DNA from: Oceanimonas doudoroffii
GTDB lineage: Bacteria; Pseudomonadota; Gammaproteobacteria; Enterobacterales; Aeromonadaceae
Assembly (NCBI RefSeq): GCF_002242685.1
Contig: NZ_NBIM01000001.1
Location: 186,001 to 250,000 of the forward strand
DNA length: 64,000 nucleotides
Direction: 5' to 3'
Part shown: piece by piece, positions 25,575-33,317 of the stretch
Layout: the number at the start of each line of letters is the position of its first letter
How positions within the stretch are numbered: the first letter of the stretch is position 1
Program-made: the position numbers and the translations under genes
Notes under the pieces: generated by a model
Database searches by the model: none
What the model was told of the DNA's origin: nothing
The model's input: only the letters and a program-made list of their open reading frames with translations

Positions 25575-27167
25575 ATGGTTGGCAAAGATGGAATTTTGAA
25601 AGGAATGAGTCCGGCGGCAACGATCAGCTCCATGGTGATCGTTACCTTGTTTGTGCTGGGCGGCGCCCTTTATCCGGACGCCGCCGCCGGCCTGTTCAGC
25701 GCCGTGTCCAGCGGCATTCTTACCCACTTCAAATGGTATTACATCGCCATCGTCGCGCTGATGCTGGTGTTTTGCGTGGTGCTGGCGTTCAGCCGCTTTG
25801 GCCAGCTTCGCCTGGGCAGTGACGACGCCCGGCCGGAATACGGCCTGTTTTCCTGGTTCGCCATGCTGTTCAGTGCCGGTATGGGCATTGGTCTGGTGTT
25901 CTGGTCCATTGCCGAGCCCATCTACCACTTTCAGGCCAACCCCTTTATTGCCGAGGGGCTGACACCGGAAGCGGCGGAAGTGGCCATGCGCATTACCTTC
26001 TTTCACTGGGGGCTGCACCCCTGGGCCATTTATGTGGTAGTTGGGCTGGCGCTGGCTTATTTCTCCTACCGGCGGGGCCTGCCGTTGACCATTCGCTCGG
26101 CGCTCTATCCGCTCATCGGCAAGCGCATCTATGGCTGGATGGGCCATACCGTCGATGTGCTGGCGGTGTTTGGCACCGTGTTCGGGGTGGCCACTTCCCT
26201 TGGCCTGGGCGTGGCCCAGATCAACACCGGCCTCAATCACCTGTTTGGCGTTGAGGTGAGCACCGGCAATCAGCTGCTGCTGATCCTGGTGATTTCACTG
26301 GTGGCAACCGCCTCGGTGTTATCGGGCATTGGCCGGGGCGTGAAATGGCTGTCGGAGATCAACATCTGGCTGACCGTGGCCATACTGGTATTTTTGCTGG
26401 CCTATGGCCCCACCAGTTACCTGCTGCAGAGTTATGTGCAGGGTATTGGCGACTATCTGGCCCATGTGGTGCCGCTCAGCACCTGGACCGACGCCAGCAA
26501 AAACAGTGGCTGGCAGTCGGGCTGGACCGTGTTCTACTGGGGCTGGTGGATGTCGTGGTCGCCCTTTGTGGGCATGTTTATCGCTCGCATCTCCCGCGGC
26601 CGCACCATTCGCGAATTTATCTGCGGTGTGCTGCTGGTACCCACCCTGCTGGGCATGTTGTGGCTCACCCTGTTCGGCGGCACCGCCCTGTTCCTGGAGT
26701 TGACCCACACCGTGACCAACGCCGCCGGTGAAGCGGTCAGCGCCATTGGCCAGGCCGGCATTGTGACCGCTGTGGGCGAGAGCGTGACCTCGGCGCTGTA
26801 TGTCACCCTGAGCCAGCTCGACGGCGGCACCATGGGCTATCTGGCCTCGTTGCTGGCCACCGTGCTGGTTGCGCTTTACTTCATTACCTCTGCCGACTCC
26901 GGCACCCTGGTAGTGACCACCATACTGTCGCTGGGTGAAGAGCATCCGCCTCGCAGCCAGCGGGTAATATGGGGACTGTCGGTTGCCGCGGTGGCGGCCA
27001 TTCTGATGCTCGCGGGCGGCCTGTCGGCCCTGCAAACCGCGGCCATTATTGCCGCCTTCCCATTCTCGATGGTGATCATGGTGATGATGTGGGGCCTGTT
27101 TAAGGGCCTGCACGAGGAACTGCCGGCGCCCTTGCCGGTGGCCACCCGAGTACCGCCGGCGCCCTGA
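25575..27167 (+). CDS. BCCT-family betaine/choline/carnitine transporter (first copy)
   Basis: The 530-residue carrier has 12 predicted helices. BCCT landmarks are the GMGIGLVFWSIAEPIYHF stretch (the sodium-site glycine run and following helix), FFHWGLHPWAIYVVVGLALAYFSYRRGLPLTIRSALYP, the tryptophan box FYWGWWMSWSPFVGMFIARISRGRTIREF, and FITSADSGTLVV. The C-terminus is short with no long osmosensing tail, which suggests a catabolic rather than osmotic role. It lies between TRAP operon 1 and gbdR and ends at a terminator. Confidence 0.95.
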   Translation: MVGKDGILKGMSPAATISSMVIVTLFVLGGALYPDAAAGLFSAVSSGILTHFKWYYIAIVALMLVFCVVLAFSRFGQLRLGSDDARPEYGLFSWFAMLFSAGMGIGLVFWSIAEPIYHFQANPFIAEGLTPEAAEVAMRITFFHWGLHPWAIYVVVGLALAYFSYRRGLPLTIRSALYPLIGKRIYGWMGHTVDVLAVFGTVFGVATSLGLGVAQINTGLNHLFGVEVSTGNQLLLILVISLVATASVLSGIGRGVKWLSEINIWLTVAILVFLLAYGPTSYLLQSYVQGIGDYLAHVVPLSTWTDASKNSGWQSGWTVFYWGWWMSWSPFVGMFIARISRGRTIREFICGVLLVPTLLGMLWLTLFGGTALFLELTHTVTNAAGEAVSAIGQAGIVTAVGESVTSALYVTLSQLDGGTMGYLASLLATVLVALYFITSADSGTLVVTTILSLGEEHPPRSQRVIWGLSVAAVAAILMLAGGLSALQTAAIIAAFPFSMVIMVMMWGLFKGLHEELPAPLPVATRVPPAP

Positions 27168-27543
27168 GCCGCCAGGAAAGCGGGTTTTTAATCTAAAAAA
27201 GCATAACGAAACCGCCTTTTTATGGCGGTTTTCTCATATTTATGGCTTGCGGGCGTCAGACGCTTCAACCGGCACTCATCAGGCGTAACCATATGTAAAG
27301 CCATATCATTTCAGACTTTCCATGAGCATTTCATATATGAGTAAAAGGTTAATTATGACGCCTGATATTCAAACTGTGACTGAGCGCCTAAAAATGAACG
27401 GTATTCGTCTGGCGAAAAGTAAAACTAATGTTATATGTTTTGCTTATGGGTGGATTTGCTACGCAAATGCCACTCCATGAAATGTCGCAATCACGATAAA
27501 AAGGATCCCGAATGCGACCGCACAGGGACCAGGAGCAAGAGCA
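27168..27543. other. Intergenic region between the BCCT gene and gbdR
   Basis: It contains the BCCT terminator at 27209-27235 and a locally AT-rich stretch (27290-27440) that could hold the gbdR promoter. The motif GTCGCAATCACGATAA lies at 27484-27499, 45 bases before gbdR. No further gene is supported. Confidence 0.5.
27209..27235 (+). terminator. Rho-independent terminator after the BCCT gene
   Basis: The stem AACCGCC/GGCGGTT around TTTTTAT is followed by TTCTC. Confidence 0.75.
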
Positions 27544-28590
27544 ATGAACGAACCACAGCGTGTCGGCTTCCTGTTAGTAGACAACTTCACCATGATTTCC
27601 CTGGCTTCGGCCATCGAGCCCCTGCGCATGGCCAACCAGCTGTCGGGCAGGGCACTTTATGAGTGGGTCATGCTGAGCGAAAGCGGCCAGCCGGTACGGG
27701 CCAGTGACGGCATGACCGTCACCCCTGATCACGGCATTCACGACGCCGGTCACCTCGACATGATGTTGCTGTGTGGCGGCGTGGGTGTGGCCAACGCCCG
27801 CAGCCGCAGCCTGCGGGCCTGGCTGCAACAGCTGGCGCACCGCAAGGTGAAGCTGGGCGCCCTGTGTACCGGCAGCTATCTGCTGGCCGACGCCGGGGTG
27901 CTCGACGGTTATCGCTGCACCCTGCATTGGGAATACATGGCCGCCTTCAAGGAGGCGTTTCCCCGGCTCGAAACCAGCAATGCGCTGTATTGCATCGACC
28001 GGGACCGGCTCACCAGCAGCGGCGGCACCGTGCCCATGGACATGATGTTGCACCTGATTGAAAAGGAACATTCCAGCGCCCTCAGCACCGCCATTTGCGA
28101 CATGTTCCTGTGTGAGCGCATTCGCGATGGCCAGGAAGAGCAAAAGGTGCTGCTGCGCCACCTGGTGGGCCCGGCCCAGCCCAAGTTGGCGGAAGTGGTG
28201 GCACTGATGGAAGCCAACCTGGAAGAGCCCATTACCCTGGATGAGCTGGCCCACTATGTGGGGCTGTCCCGCCGTCAGGTAGAGCGGCTGTTTCAGCGCC
28301 ACGTCAAGTGTTCGCCGTCGCGCTATTACCTCAACCTGCGCCTGAAACGGGCTCGGCAGTTGCTGCGCCAGACCTCACTGTCGATTATCGACATCGCCAC
28401 CGCCTGTGGCTTTGTCTCTACCCCCCATTTCAGCAAGTGCTATCGCGAGTGCTTTGGCGTGCCACCCCGCGACGACCGCCTGAGAAACGGCACCACCGCC
28501 AGCCACGGCATGGCCCCGCCGGCGAGTGAACTGAGCCTGAACCTCAGCAGCGCCCGCAACGAGCCCACCTTTGCCTCGGTCACGCTCTGA
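27544..28590 (+). CDS. gbdR: GbdR-type transcriptional activator (GATase1/AraC)
   Basis: The 348-residue regulator has an N-terminal DJ-1/GATase1-like sensor domain (MNEPQRVGFLLVDNFTMISLASAIEPLRMAN, LGALCTGSYLLADAGVLDGYRCTLHWE) and a C-terminal AraC double helix-turn-helix (LDELAHYVGLSRRQVERLFQRHV, IIDIATACGFVSTPHFSKCYRECFGVPP). In Pseudomonas GbdR senses glycine betaine and dimethylglycine and activates gbc and dgc genes. The start follows AGGAG. The gene lies between the uptake genes and the dgc block, which fits. Confidence 0.92.
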   Translation: MNEPQRVGFLLVDNFTMISLASAIEPLRMANQLSGRALYEWVMLSESGQPVRASDGMTVTPDHGIHDAGHLDMMLLCGGVGVANARSRSLRAWLQQLAHRKVKLGALCTGSYLLADAGVLDGYRCTLHWEYMAAFKEAFPRLETSNALYCIDRDRLTSSGGTVPMDMMLHLIEKEHSSALSTAICDMFLCERIRDGQEEQKVLLRHLVGPAQPKLAEVVALMEANLEEPITLDELAHYVGLSRRQVERLFQRHVKCSPSRYYLNLRLKRARQLLRQTSLSIIDIATACGFVSTPHFSKCYRECFGVPPRDDRLRNGTTASHGMAPPASELSLNLSSARNEPTFASVTL

Positions 28591-28606
28591 TATTCAGTTC
28601 CCCTTT

Positions 28607-28709
28607 GTCATGCCCGCGAAGGCGGGCATCCAGGGCATGGCGCACGGCTTCGACTATAGTGCGCGGCTGCAGAAATGCTTGGGCTCCCGACTTCGCGGGA
28701 GCGACAAGG
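28607..28709. repeat. Ssn-type palindromes left of GIY-YIG gene 2
   Basis: One palindrome at 28607-28634 reads GTCATGCCCGC then GAAG then GCGGGCATCCAGG. A second, opposite-facing, at 28681-28709 reads GGGCTCCCG and CGCGGGAGCGAC. Arm bases co-vary (GCCCGC/GCGGGC and GCTCCCG/CGGGAGC) while the outer GTCA/TGAC-type flank is kept. Confidence 0.8.
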
Positions 28710-28729
28710 AAAAGCTCAGCAGTGGCGAC

Positions 28730-29020
28730 TCAAATAATCTCCTCCCACAGATCCCGCCAGCCGGGATTCTGCGTTTCAATCAGCCGTAGTTTCCAGGCCC
28801 GGTTCCATTTTTTAAGCTGCTTTTCGCGGGTGATGGCGGCGTACATGTCGTCGTGAAGCTCGAAGTACACCAGCCAGTGCAGTCCGTAACGGGCTGAAAA
28901 TCCTTCCACGGCTTCCTGCTTGTGCTGCCAGACGCGCCGCACCAGGTTGCTGGTGACGCCGATATAAAGCGTGCCGTTGCGCTTGTTGGTCAGCATATAT
29001 ACAGCAGGCTGTTTGGGCAT
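28730..29020 (-). CDS. Single-domain GIY-YIG nuclease (Ssn-like), copy 2
   Basis: The 96-residue domain reads MPKQPAVYMLTNKRNGTLYI, then SNLVRRVWQHKQEAVEGFSA, and ends REKQLKKWNRAWKLRLIETQ...WRDLWEEII. It is the same length as copy 1 (15611-15901) and about two-thirds identical by eye. The ATG at 29020 starts the protein exactly where copy 1 starts. The frame is open further upstream, but that part is repeat DNA. It lies inside the betaine island between gbdR and the dgc genes, flanked on both sides by inverted palindromes of its probable target type. Confidence 0.85.
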   Translation of the reverse strand: MPKQPAVYMLTNKRNGTLYIGVTSNLVRRVWQHKQEAVEGFSARYGLHWLVYFELHDDMYAAITREKQLKKWNRAWKLRLIETQNPGWRDLWEEII

Positions 29021-29450
29021 GGTGAAGAACCTATCGGGGAGGGTGGTTTTCAGTTTACGACAACAAATGGATTCTGATGCCCTGACCTGAACCCCCTGTG
29101 TTGTCTGCTGACCCGCACTGGACCCCCGCCTTCGCGGGGGTGACGAAAAAACGTGGGGGTGACGAAAAAACGCGGGGTGAGGACCGTGTTCGTCATGCCC
29201 GTGAAGACGGGCATCCAGAACATGGTGCACTGGCCTGAACTCTCCGGGTTGTCTGCTGAGCCGCACTGGACCCCCGCCTTCGCGGGGGCGACGAGAGAAA
29301 GCGCGGGGATGACGTTCCTGCGCAGGGGTGACGTTTTTAACTATGCCCCGGTCGCTTTCAGCCACAGCGCCCCCATTGGCGCGGGATAGACTGCCCCTGA
29401 ATCCGGTGAATACCGTGTCACCGTCAACCGAATGCGAGGAAGGGCAGGCT
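29021..29450. repeat. Ssn-type palindrome cluster right of GIY-YIG gene 2
   Basis: Palindromes lie at 29118-29145 and 29266-29293 (CTGGACCCCCGCC/TTCGCGGGGG plus TGACG or CGACG) and, in the other orientation, at 29191-29218 (CGTCATGCCCGT/GAAGACGGGCATCCAG). Half-sites (GGGGTGACG) are scattered to 29335. The M19-like gene begins just after. No other gene is supported. Confidence 0.8.
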
Positions 29451-30431
29451 ATGGAAAATGCAGCAGAGGTACACCGTCAGTCGATCGTGATCGACGGCCT
29501 CATTATCGCCAACTGGGGGCGCGAACTGTTTGAAGACATGCGCCGGGGCGGACTGACCGCGGCCAACTGCACCGTGTCGGTGTGGGAAGGGTTTCAGGCC
29601 ACGGTCAACAACATTGCCGAGTTTAACCGTCACTTTCAGGAGCACGGCGATCTGATTCGGCCGGTGCGCACCACCGCCGACATTCTGGCCGCCAAGGAAG
29701 AAGGCCGCACCGGCATCATTCTCGGTTTTCAGAACGCCCACGCCTTTGAAGATCAGCTCGGCTATGTCGAAATCTTCAAGCAGCTGGGCGTGGGCATCGT
29801 GCAGATGGCCTACAACACCCAGAACCTGGTGGGCACCGGCTGTTATGAGCGGGACGGCGGTTTGTCCGGCTTTGGCCGCGAGGTGGTGGCCGAGATGAAC
29901 CGGGTGGGCATTATGTGCGATCTGTCCCACGTGGGTGCCAAAACCTCGGAAGAGGTGATCCTCGAGTCCAAGAAGCCGGTGTGCTATTCCCACTGCCTGC
30001 CCGCCGGGCTCAAGGACCACCCGCGCAACAAGTCGGACGCCGAACTGCGTTTCATCGCCGAGCACGGCGGCTTTGTGGGCGTGACCATGTTTGCGCCCTT
30101 CCTGAAGAAAGGCATTGAGTCCACCGTTGACGATTACGTCGAGGCCATTGGTTATGTGCTGGACATCGTGGGTGAAGACGCCATCGGCATCGGCACCGAC
30201 TTTACCCAGGGGCACGATCAGAACTTCTTCGAGTGGCTCACTCACGACAAGGGCTATGCCCGCCGCCTGACCCGTTTTGGCGAAATCATCAACCCCGAAG
30301 GCATTCGCACCATAGGTGAATTCCCCAATCTCACCGAGGCCCTGCTGCGCAATGGTTATTCTCCGCGACTGGTGGAGAAGATCATGGGCGGCAACTGGGT
30401 TCGTGTGCTCAAGGACGTTTGGGGCGAATAA
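29451..30431 (+). CDS. Membrane dipeptidase-like protein (M19 family) of the betaine cluster
   Basis: The 326-residue protein has the M19 fold: VIDGLIIANWGRELFEDMRRGGLTAANCTVSVWEGF, GFQNAHAFED, GIVQMAYNTQNLVGTGCYE, MCDLSHVGAKTSEEVI, YSHCLPAGLKDHPRNKSDAEL and GIGTDFTQGHDQNFFEWL. The zinc-site first motif, normally DGHxD, is DGLIIA here, so metal binding is altered. The ATG at 29451 follows AGGAAGG. The same kind of gene (PA5396 in Pseudomonas aeruginosa) sits next to dgcA, but its role in betaine use is unknown. Confidence 0.88.
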   Translation: MENAAEVHRQSIVIDGLIIANWGRELFEDMRRGGLTAANCTVSVWEGFQATVNNIAEFNRHFQEHGDLIRPVRTTADILAAKEEGRTGIILGFQNAHAFEDQLGYVEIFKQLGVGIVQMAYNTQNLVGTGCYERDGGLSGFGREVVAEMNRVGIMCDLSHVGAKTSEEVILESKKPVCYSHCLPAGLKDHPRNKSDAELRFIAEHGGFVGVTMFAPFLKKGIESTVDDYVEAIGYVLDIVGEDAIGIGTDFTQGHDQNFFEWLTHDKGYARRLTRFGEIINPEGIRTIGEFPNLTEALLRNGYSPRLVEKIMGGNWVRVLKDVWGE

Positions 30432-30462
30432 GCAGAATCAAGGAAGCAAGGGAGAAACAACA

Positions 30463-30993
30463 ATGTCAGTACATGCACCCGAAATGCCGATTGAAGTAGA
30501 CGCCGACACCGGCGTGTGGACCACAGACGCCCTGCCCATGCTCTATGTGCCGCGTCACTTCTTCGTGAACAACCACATGGCCATCGAGGAAGAGCTGGGC
30601 CCGGAGCGCTATGCCGAAATCCTCTACAAGGCCGGTTACAAGTCGGCCTGGCACTGGTGTGAAAAAGAAGCCGAGTGCCATGGCATCAGCGGCGACGCCG
30701 TGTTTGAGCACTACATGAAGCGCCTGTCTCAGCGTGGCTGGGGCCTGTTCACCATTGAGCAGCTGGATATTGCCGCCGGCACCGCCCGGGTTCGCCTGGA
30801 TCACTCCGCCTTCGTCTATCAGTACGGCAAGGTAGAGCGCATGGTGGATTACATGTTCACCGGCTGGTTCGCCGGCGCCATGGATCAGATTGCCCAAAGC
30901 CTGGGCTATTCGGTGCGTACTCAGGCTCGCCAGACCCAGAGCGGTGCCCAGAGCGGCTGCGATTACGGCCTGTTTGAAGTGAGCCCGCTGTAA
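30463..30993 (+). CDS. DUF5943-type protein of the dimethylglycine cluster
   Basis: The 176-residue protein has WTTDALPMLYVPRHFFVNNHMAIEEELGPERYAEILYKAGYKSAWHWCEKEAECHGISG, and GLFTIEQLDIAAGTARVRLDHSAF. It has the look of 4-vinyl-reductase (V4R)-like small-molecule-binding domains and matches the gene between the M19 homologue and dgcA in Pseudomonas (PA5397). The ATG at 30463 follows AAGGGAG. Its function is not known. A palindromic repeat pair separates it from dgcA. Confidence 0.85.
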   Translation: MSVHAPEMPIEVDADTGVWTTDALPMLYVPRHFFVNNHMAIEEELGPERYAEILYKAGYKSAWHWCEKEAECHGISGDAVFEHYMKRLSQRGWGLFTIEQLDIAAGTARVRLDHSAFVYQYGKVERMVDYMFTGWFAGAMDQIAQSLGYSVRTQARQTQSGAQSGCDYGLFEVSPL

Positions 30994-31005
30994 GGCCTCC
31001 CAACA

Positions 31006-31106
31006 CGTCATGCCCGCGAAGGCGGGCATCCAGAACATGGAGTACAGGTTCGGCAACAACGCCGGTTTGCAGAAATGCATGGACTCCCGCCTACGCGGGA
31101 GTGACG
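31006..31106. repeat. Ssn-type inverted palindrome pair before dgcA
   Basis: The site at 31006-31033 (CGTCATGCCCGC/GAAGGCGGGCATCCAG) and the opposite-facing site at 31081-31106 (GGACTCCCGC/TACGCGGGAGTGACG) resemble those around GIY-YIG gene 2, including the CCAGAACATGG-type flank. No nuclease gene is present here, so this is an orphan pair between operon genes. Confidence 0.78.
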
Positions 31107-31211
31107 ACAAAAGGGCGCGGGAGTGACGGAAAGGCAGGCGCTCACACGAGCAGGTTTTAATTTTCGGCGGGCCGGGAATACGGCCCGCAGCATGTACAAG
31201 AGGATTCCAGG

Positions 31212-33275
31212 ATGGGACAGTTCGACGCCTTGTTTCAACCCATGAACATCAACAAGCTCACCATTCGCAACCGGGTGGTAAGCACGGCCCATGCCGAGGT
31301 GTATGCCACCGACGGCGGCATGACCACGGATCGCTACGTTAAGTATTACGAAGAAAAGGCCAAAGGCGGCCTGGGCCTGGCCATTTGCGGCGGCTCCAGC
31401 GTGGTGTCCATCGACAGTCCCCAGGCCTGGTGGAGCTCGGTTAACCTGAGCACCGACCGTATTATTCCTCACTTTCAGAATCTGGCCGACGCCATGCACA
31501 AGCACGGCGCCAAGATCATGATTCAGATCACCCACATGGGCCGGCGCTCCCGCTGGGACGGTTACAACTGGAGCACCCTGGTATCGCCGTCCGGCATTCG
31601 CGAGCCGGTGCACCGCGCCACCTGTAAAACCATAGAGCCGGAAGAAATTCAGCGCATCATCGGCGACTACGCCCAGGCCGCCCGCCGTGCCAAGGAAGGG
31701 GGGCTGGACGGGGTGGAAGTGTCCGCCGTGCACCAGCACCTGATCGATCAGTTCTGGAGCCCGCGGGTCAACAAGCGCACCGACGAATGGGGCGGCAACT
31801 TTGAAAACCGCATGCGTTTCGGCCTGGAAGTGCTCAAGGCCATTCGCGCCGAGGTGGGCCCCGACTTCGCCGTGGGCATGCGCATCTGTGGTGACGAGTT
31901 CCACCCCGACGGCCTCAGCCACGACGACATGAAGCAGATCGCCAAATACTATGACGACACCGGCATGGTGGACTTCTTTGGCGTGATCGGCTCCGGTTGC
32001 GACACTCACAATACCCTGGCCAACGTGATTCCCAACATGAGTTACCCGCCCGAGCCCTTCCTGCATCTGGCGGCGGGCATCAAGGAAGTGGTGACCGTGC
32101 CGGTGATCCACGCCCAGAACATCAAGGATCCGAACCAGGCCCAGCGTATTCTGGAAGGCGGCTACGTCGACTTCGTGGGCATGACCCGGGCGCACATGGC
32201 CGACCCGCACCTGATCACCAAGATCAAGCTGGGTCAGGTCGACCAAATCAAGCAGTGTGTGGGCGCCAACTACTGTATCGACCGTCAGTACCAGGGCCTG
32301 GACGTGCTCTGTATTCAGAACGCGGCCACTTCGCGCGAGCACCTGGGCATGCCCCATATTATCGAGAAAACCGACGGTCCCATTCGCAAGGTGGTGGTGG
32401 TGGGCGGCGGCCCCGGTGGCATGGAGGCGGCCCGGGTGGCGGCCGAGCGCGGCCATAACGTGGTGCTGTTTGAAAAGGCGCCCGAGCTGGGCGGTCAGAT
32501 CACCCTGGCGGGCAAGGCGCCCCAGCGTGACCAGATTGCCGGTATTACCCGCTGGTACGCCCTGGAGCTGGCCCGCCTCAAGGTGGATGTGCGTCTGGAC
32601 ACCGCCGCCGATCTGCCCGCCATCATGGGCGAGCAGCCCGACGTGGTGATCCTGGCGGTGGGCGGTACTCCCTTCCTGGAGCAGAACCCCGAGTGGGGCG
32701 CGGAAGAAGGCCTGGTGGTGAGCACCTGGGACATTCTCTCCGGCAAGGTAGAGCCGGCCAAGAACGTGCTGGTATACGACACCATTTGCGAGTTTTCCGG
32801 CATGTCAGCGGCGGATTACCTGGCGTCCAAGGGCAGCCTGGTGGAGATAGTGACCGACGACATCAAGCCCGGCGCGGCCATTGGCGGCACGACCTTCCCC
32901 ACCTATTACCGCTCGCTCTATGAGCGCGAGGTGATCATGACTTCCGATCTGGCCCTGCACAAGGTCTACAAGGAGGGCGACAAGCTGGTGGCGGTGCTGG
33001 AAAACGAATACACCGGCCAGCAGGAAGAGCGGGTGGTGGATCAGATTGTGGTGGAGAACGGCCTGCGTCCGGACGAGCGGCTGTATTACGAGCTGAAGGA
33101 CGATGCGGTCAACAAGGGCCAGATCGATCTTGAGGCCCTGTATGACGCCAAACCCCAGCCGGCCCTGGCCGAGCACGGCAAGGGCTATCTGCTCTACCGT
33201 CTGGGCGATTGCGTGTCCCAGCGCAACACCCATGCCGCCATCTACGACGCCCTGCGTCTGTGTAAAGACTTCTGA
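31212..33275 (+). CDS. dgcA: Dimethylglycine demethylase flavoprotein subunit
   Basis: The 687-residue enzyme demethylates dimethylglycine to sarcosine. Residues 1-345 are an old-yellow-enzyme FMN barrel (IMIQITHMGRRS, GLDGVEVSAVHQHLIDQFWSPRVNKRTDEWGGNFENRMRF). A Fe-S segment and a C-terminal nucleotide-binding domain (VVVVGGGPGGMEAARVAAERG, about 394-414) follow, as in trimethylamine dehydrogenase. In the Fe-S segment C349, C355 and C367 are present but Ala352 replaces the second cysteine (CVGANYC). This may be normal for DgcA. It starts behind AAGAGGA and leads a dgcA-dgcB-etf operon. Confidence 0.94.
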   Translation: MGQFDALFQPMNINKLTIRNRVVSTAHAEVYATDGGMTTDRYVKYYEEKAKGGLGLAICGGSSVVSIDSPQAWWSSVNLSTDRIIPHFQNLADAMHKHGAKIMIQITHMGRRSRWDGYNWSTLVSPSGIREPVHRATCKTIEPEEIQRIIGDYAQAARRAKEGGLDGVEVSAVHQHLIDQFWSPRVNKRTDEWGGNFENRMRFGLEVLKAIRAEVGPDFAVGMRICGDEFHPDGLSHDDMKQIAKYYDDTGMVDFFGVIGSGCDTHNTLANVIPNMSYPPEPFLHLAAGIKEVVTVPVIHAQNIKDPNQAQRILEGGYVDFVGMTRAHMADPHLITKIKLGQVDQIKQCVGANYCIDRQYQGLDVLCIQNAATSREHLGMPHIIEKTDGPIRKVVVVGGGPGGMEAARVAAERGHNVVLFEKAPELGGQITLAGKAPQRDQIAGITRWYALELARLKVDVRLDTAADLPAIMGEQPDVVILAVGGTPFLEQNPEWGAEEGLVVSTWDILSGKVEPAKNVLVYDTICEFSGMSAADYLASKGSLVEIVTDDIKPGAAIGGTTFPTYYRSLYEREVIMTSDLALHKVYKEGDKLVAVLENEYTGQQEERVVDQIVVENGLRPDERLYYELKDDAVNKGQIDLEALYDAKPQPALAEHGKGYLLYRLGDCVSQRNTHAAIYDALRLCKDF

Positions 33276-33317
33276 GTCTGGGGCCGGGGGCAACCCCGGC
33301 CCTGCGAGGAGCCCGCT

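Noticed and set aside
31008..32456. 482-residue open frame on minus, opposite dgcA
   Set aside because: Antisense shadow; composition is typical of reverse reading of a high-GC gene and it overlaps repeat DNA at one end.
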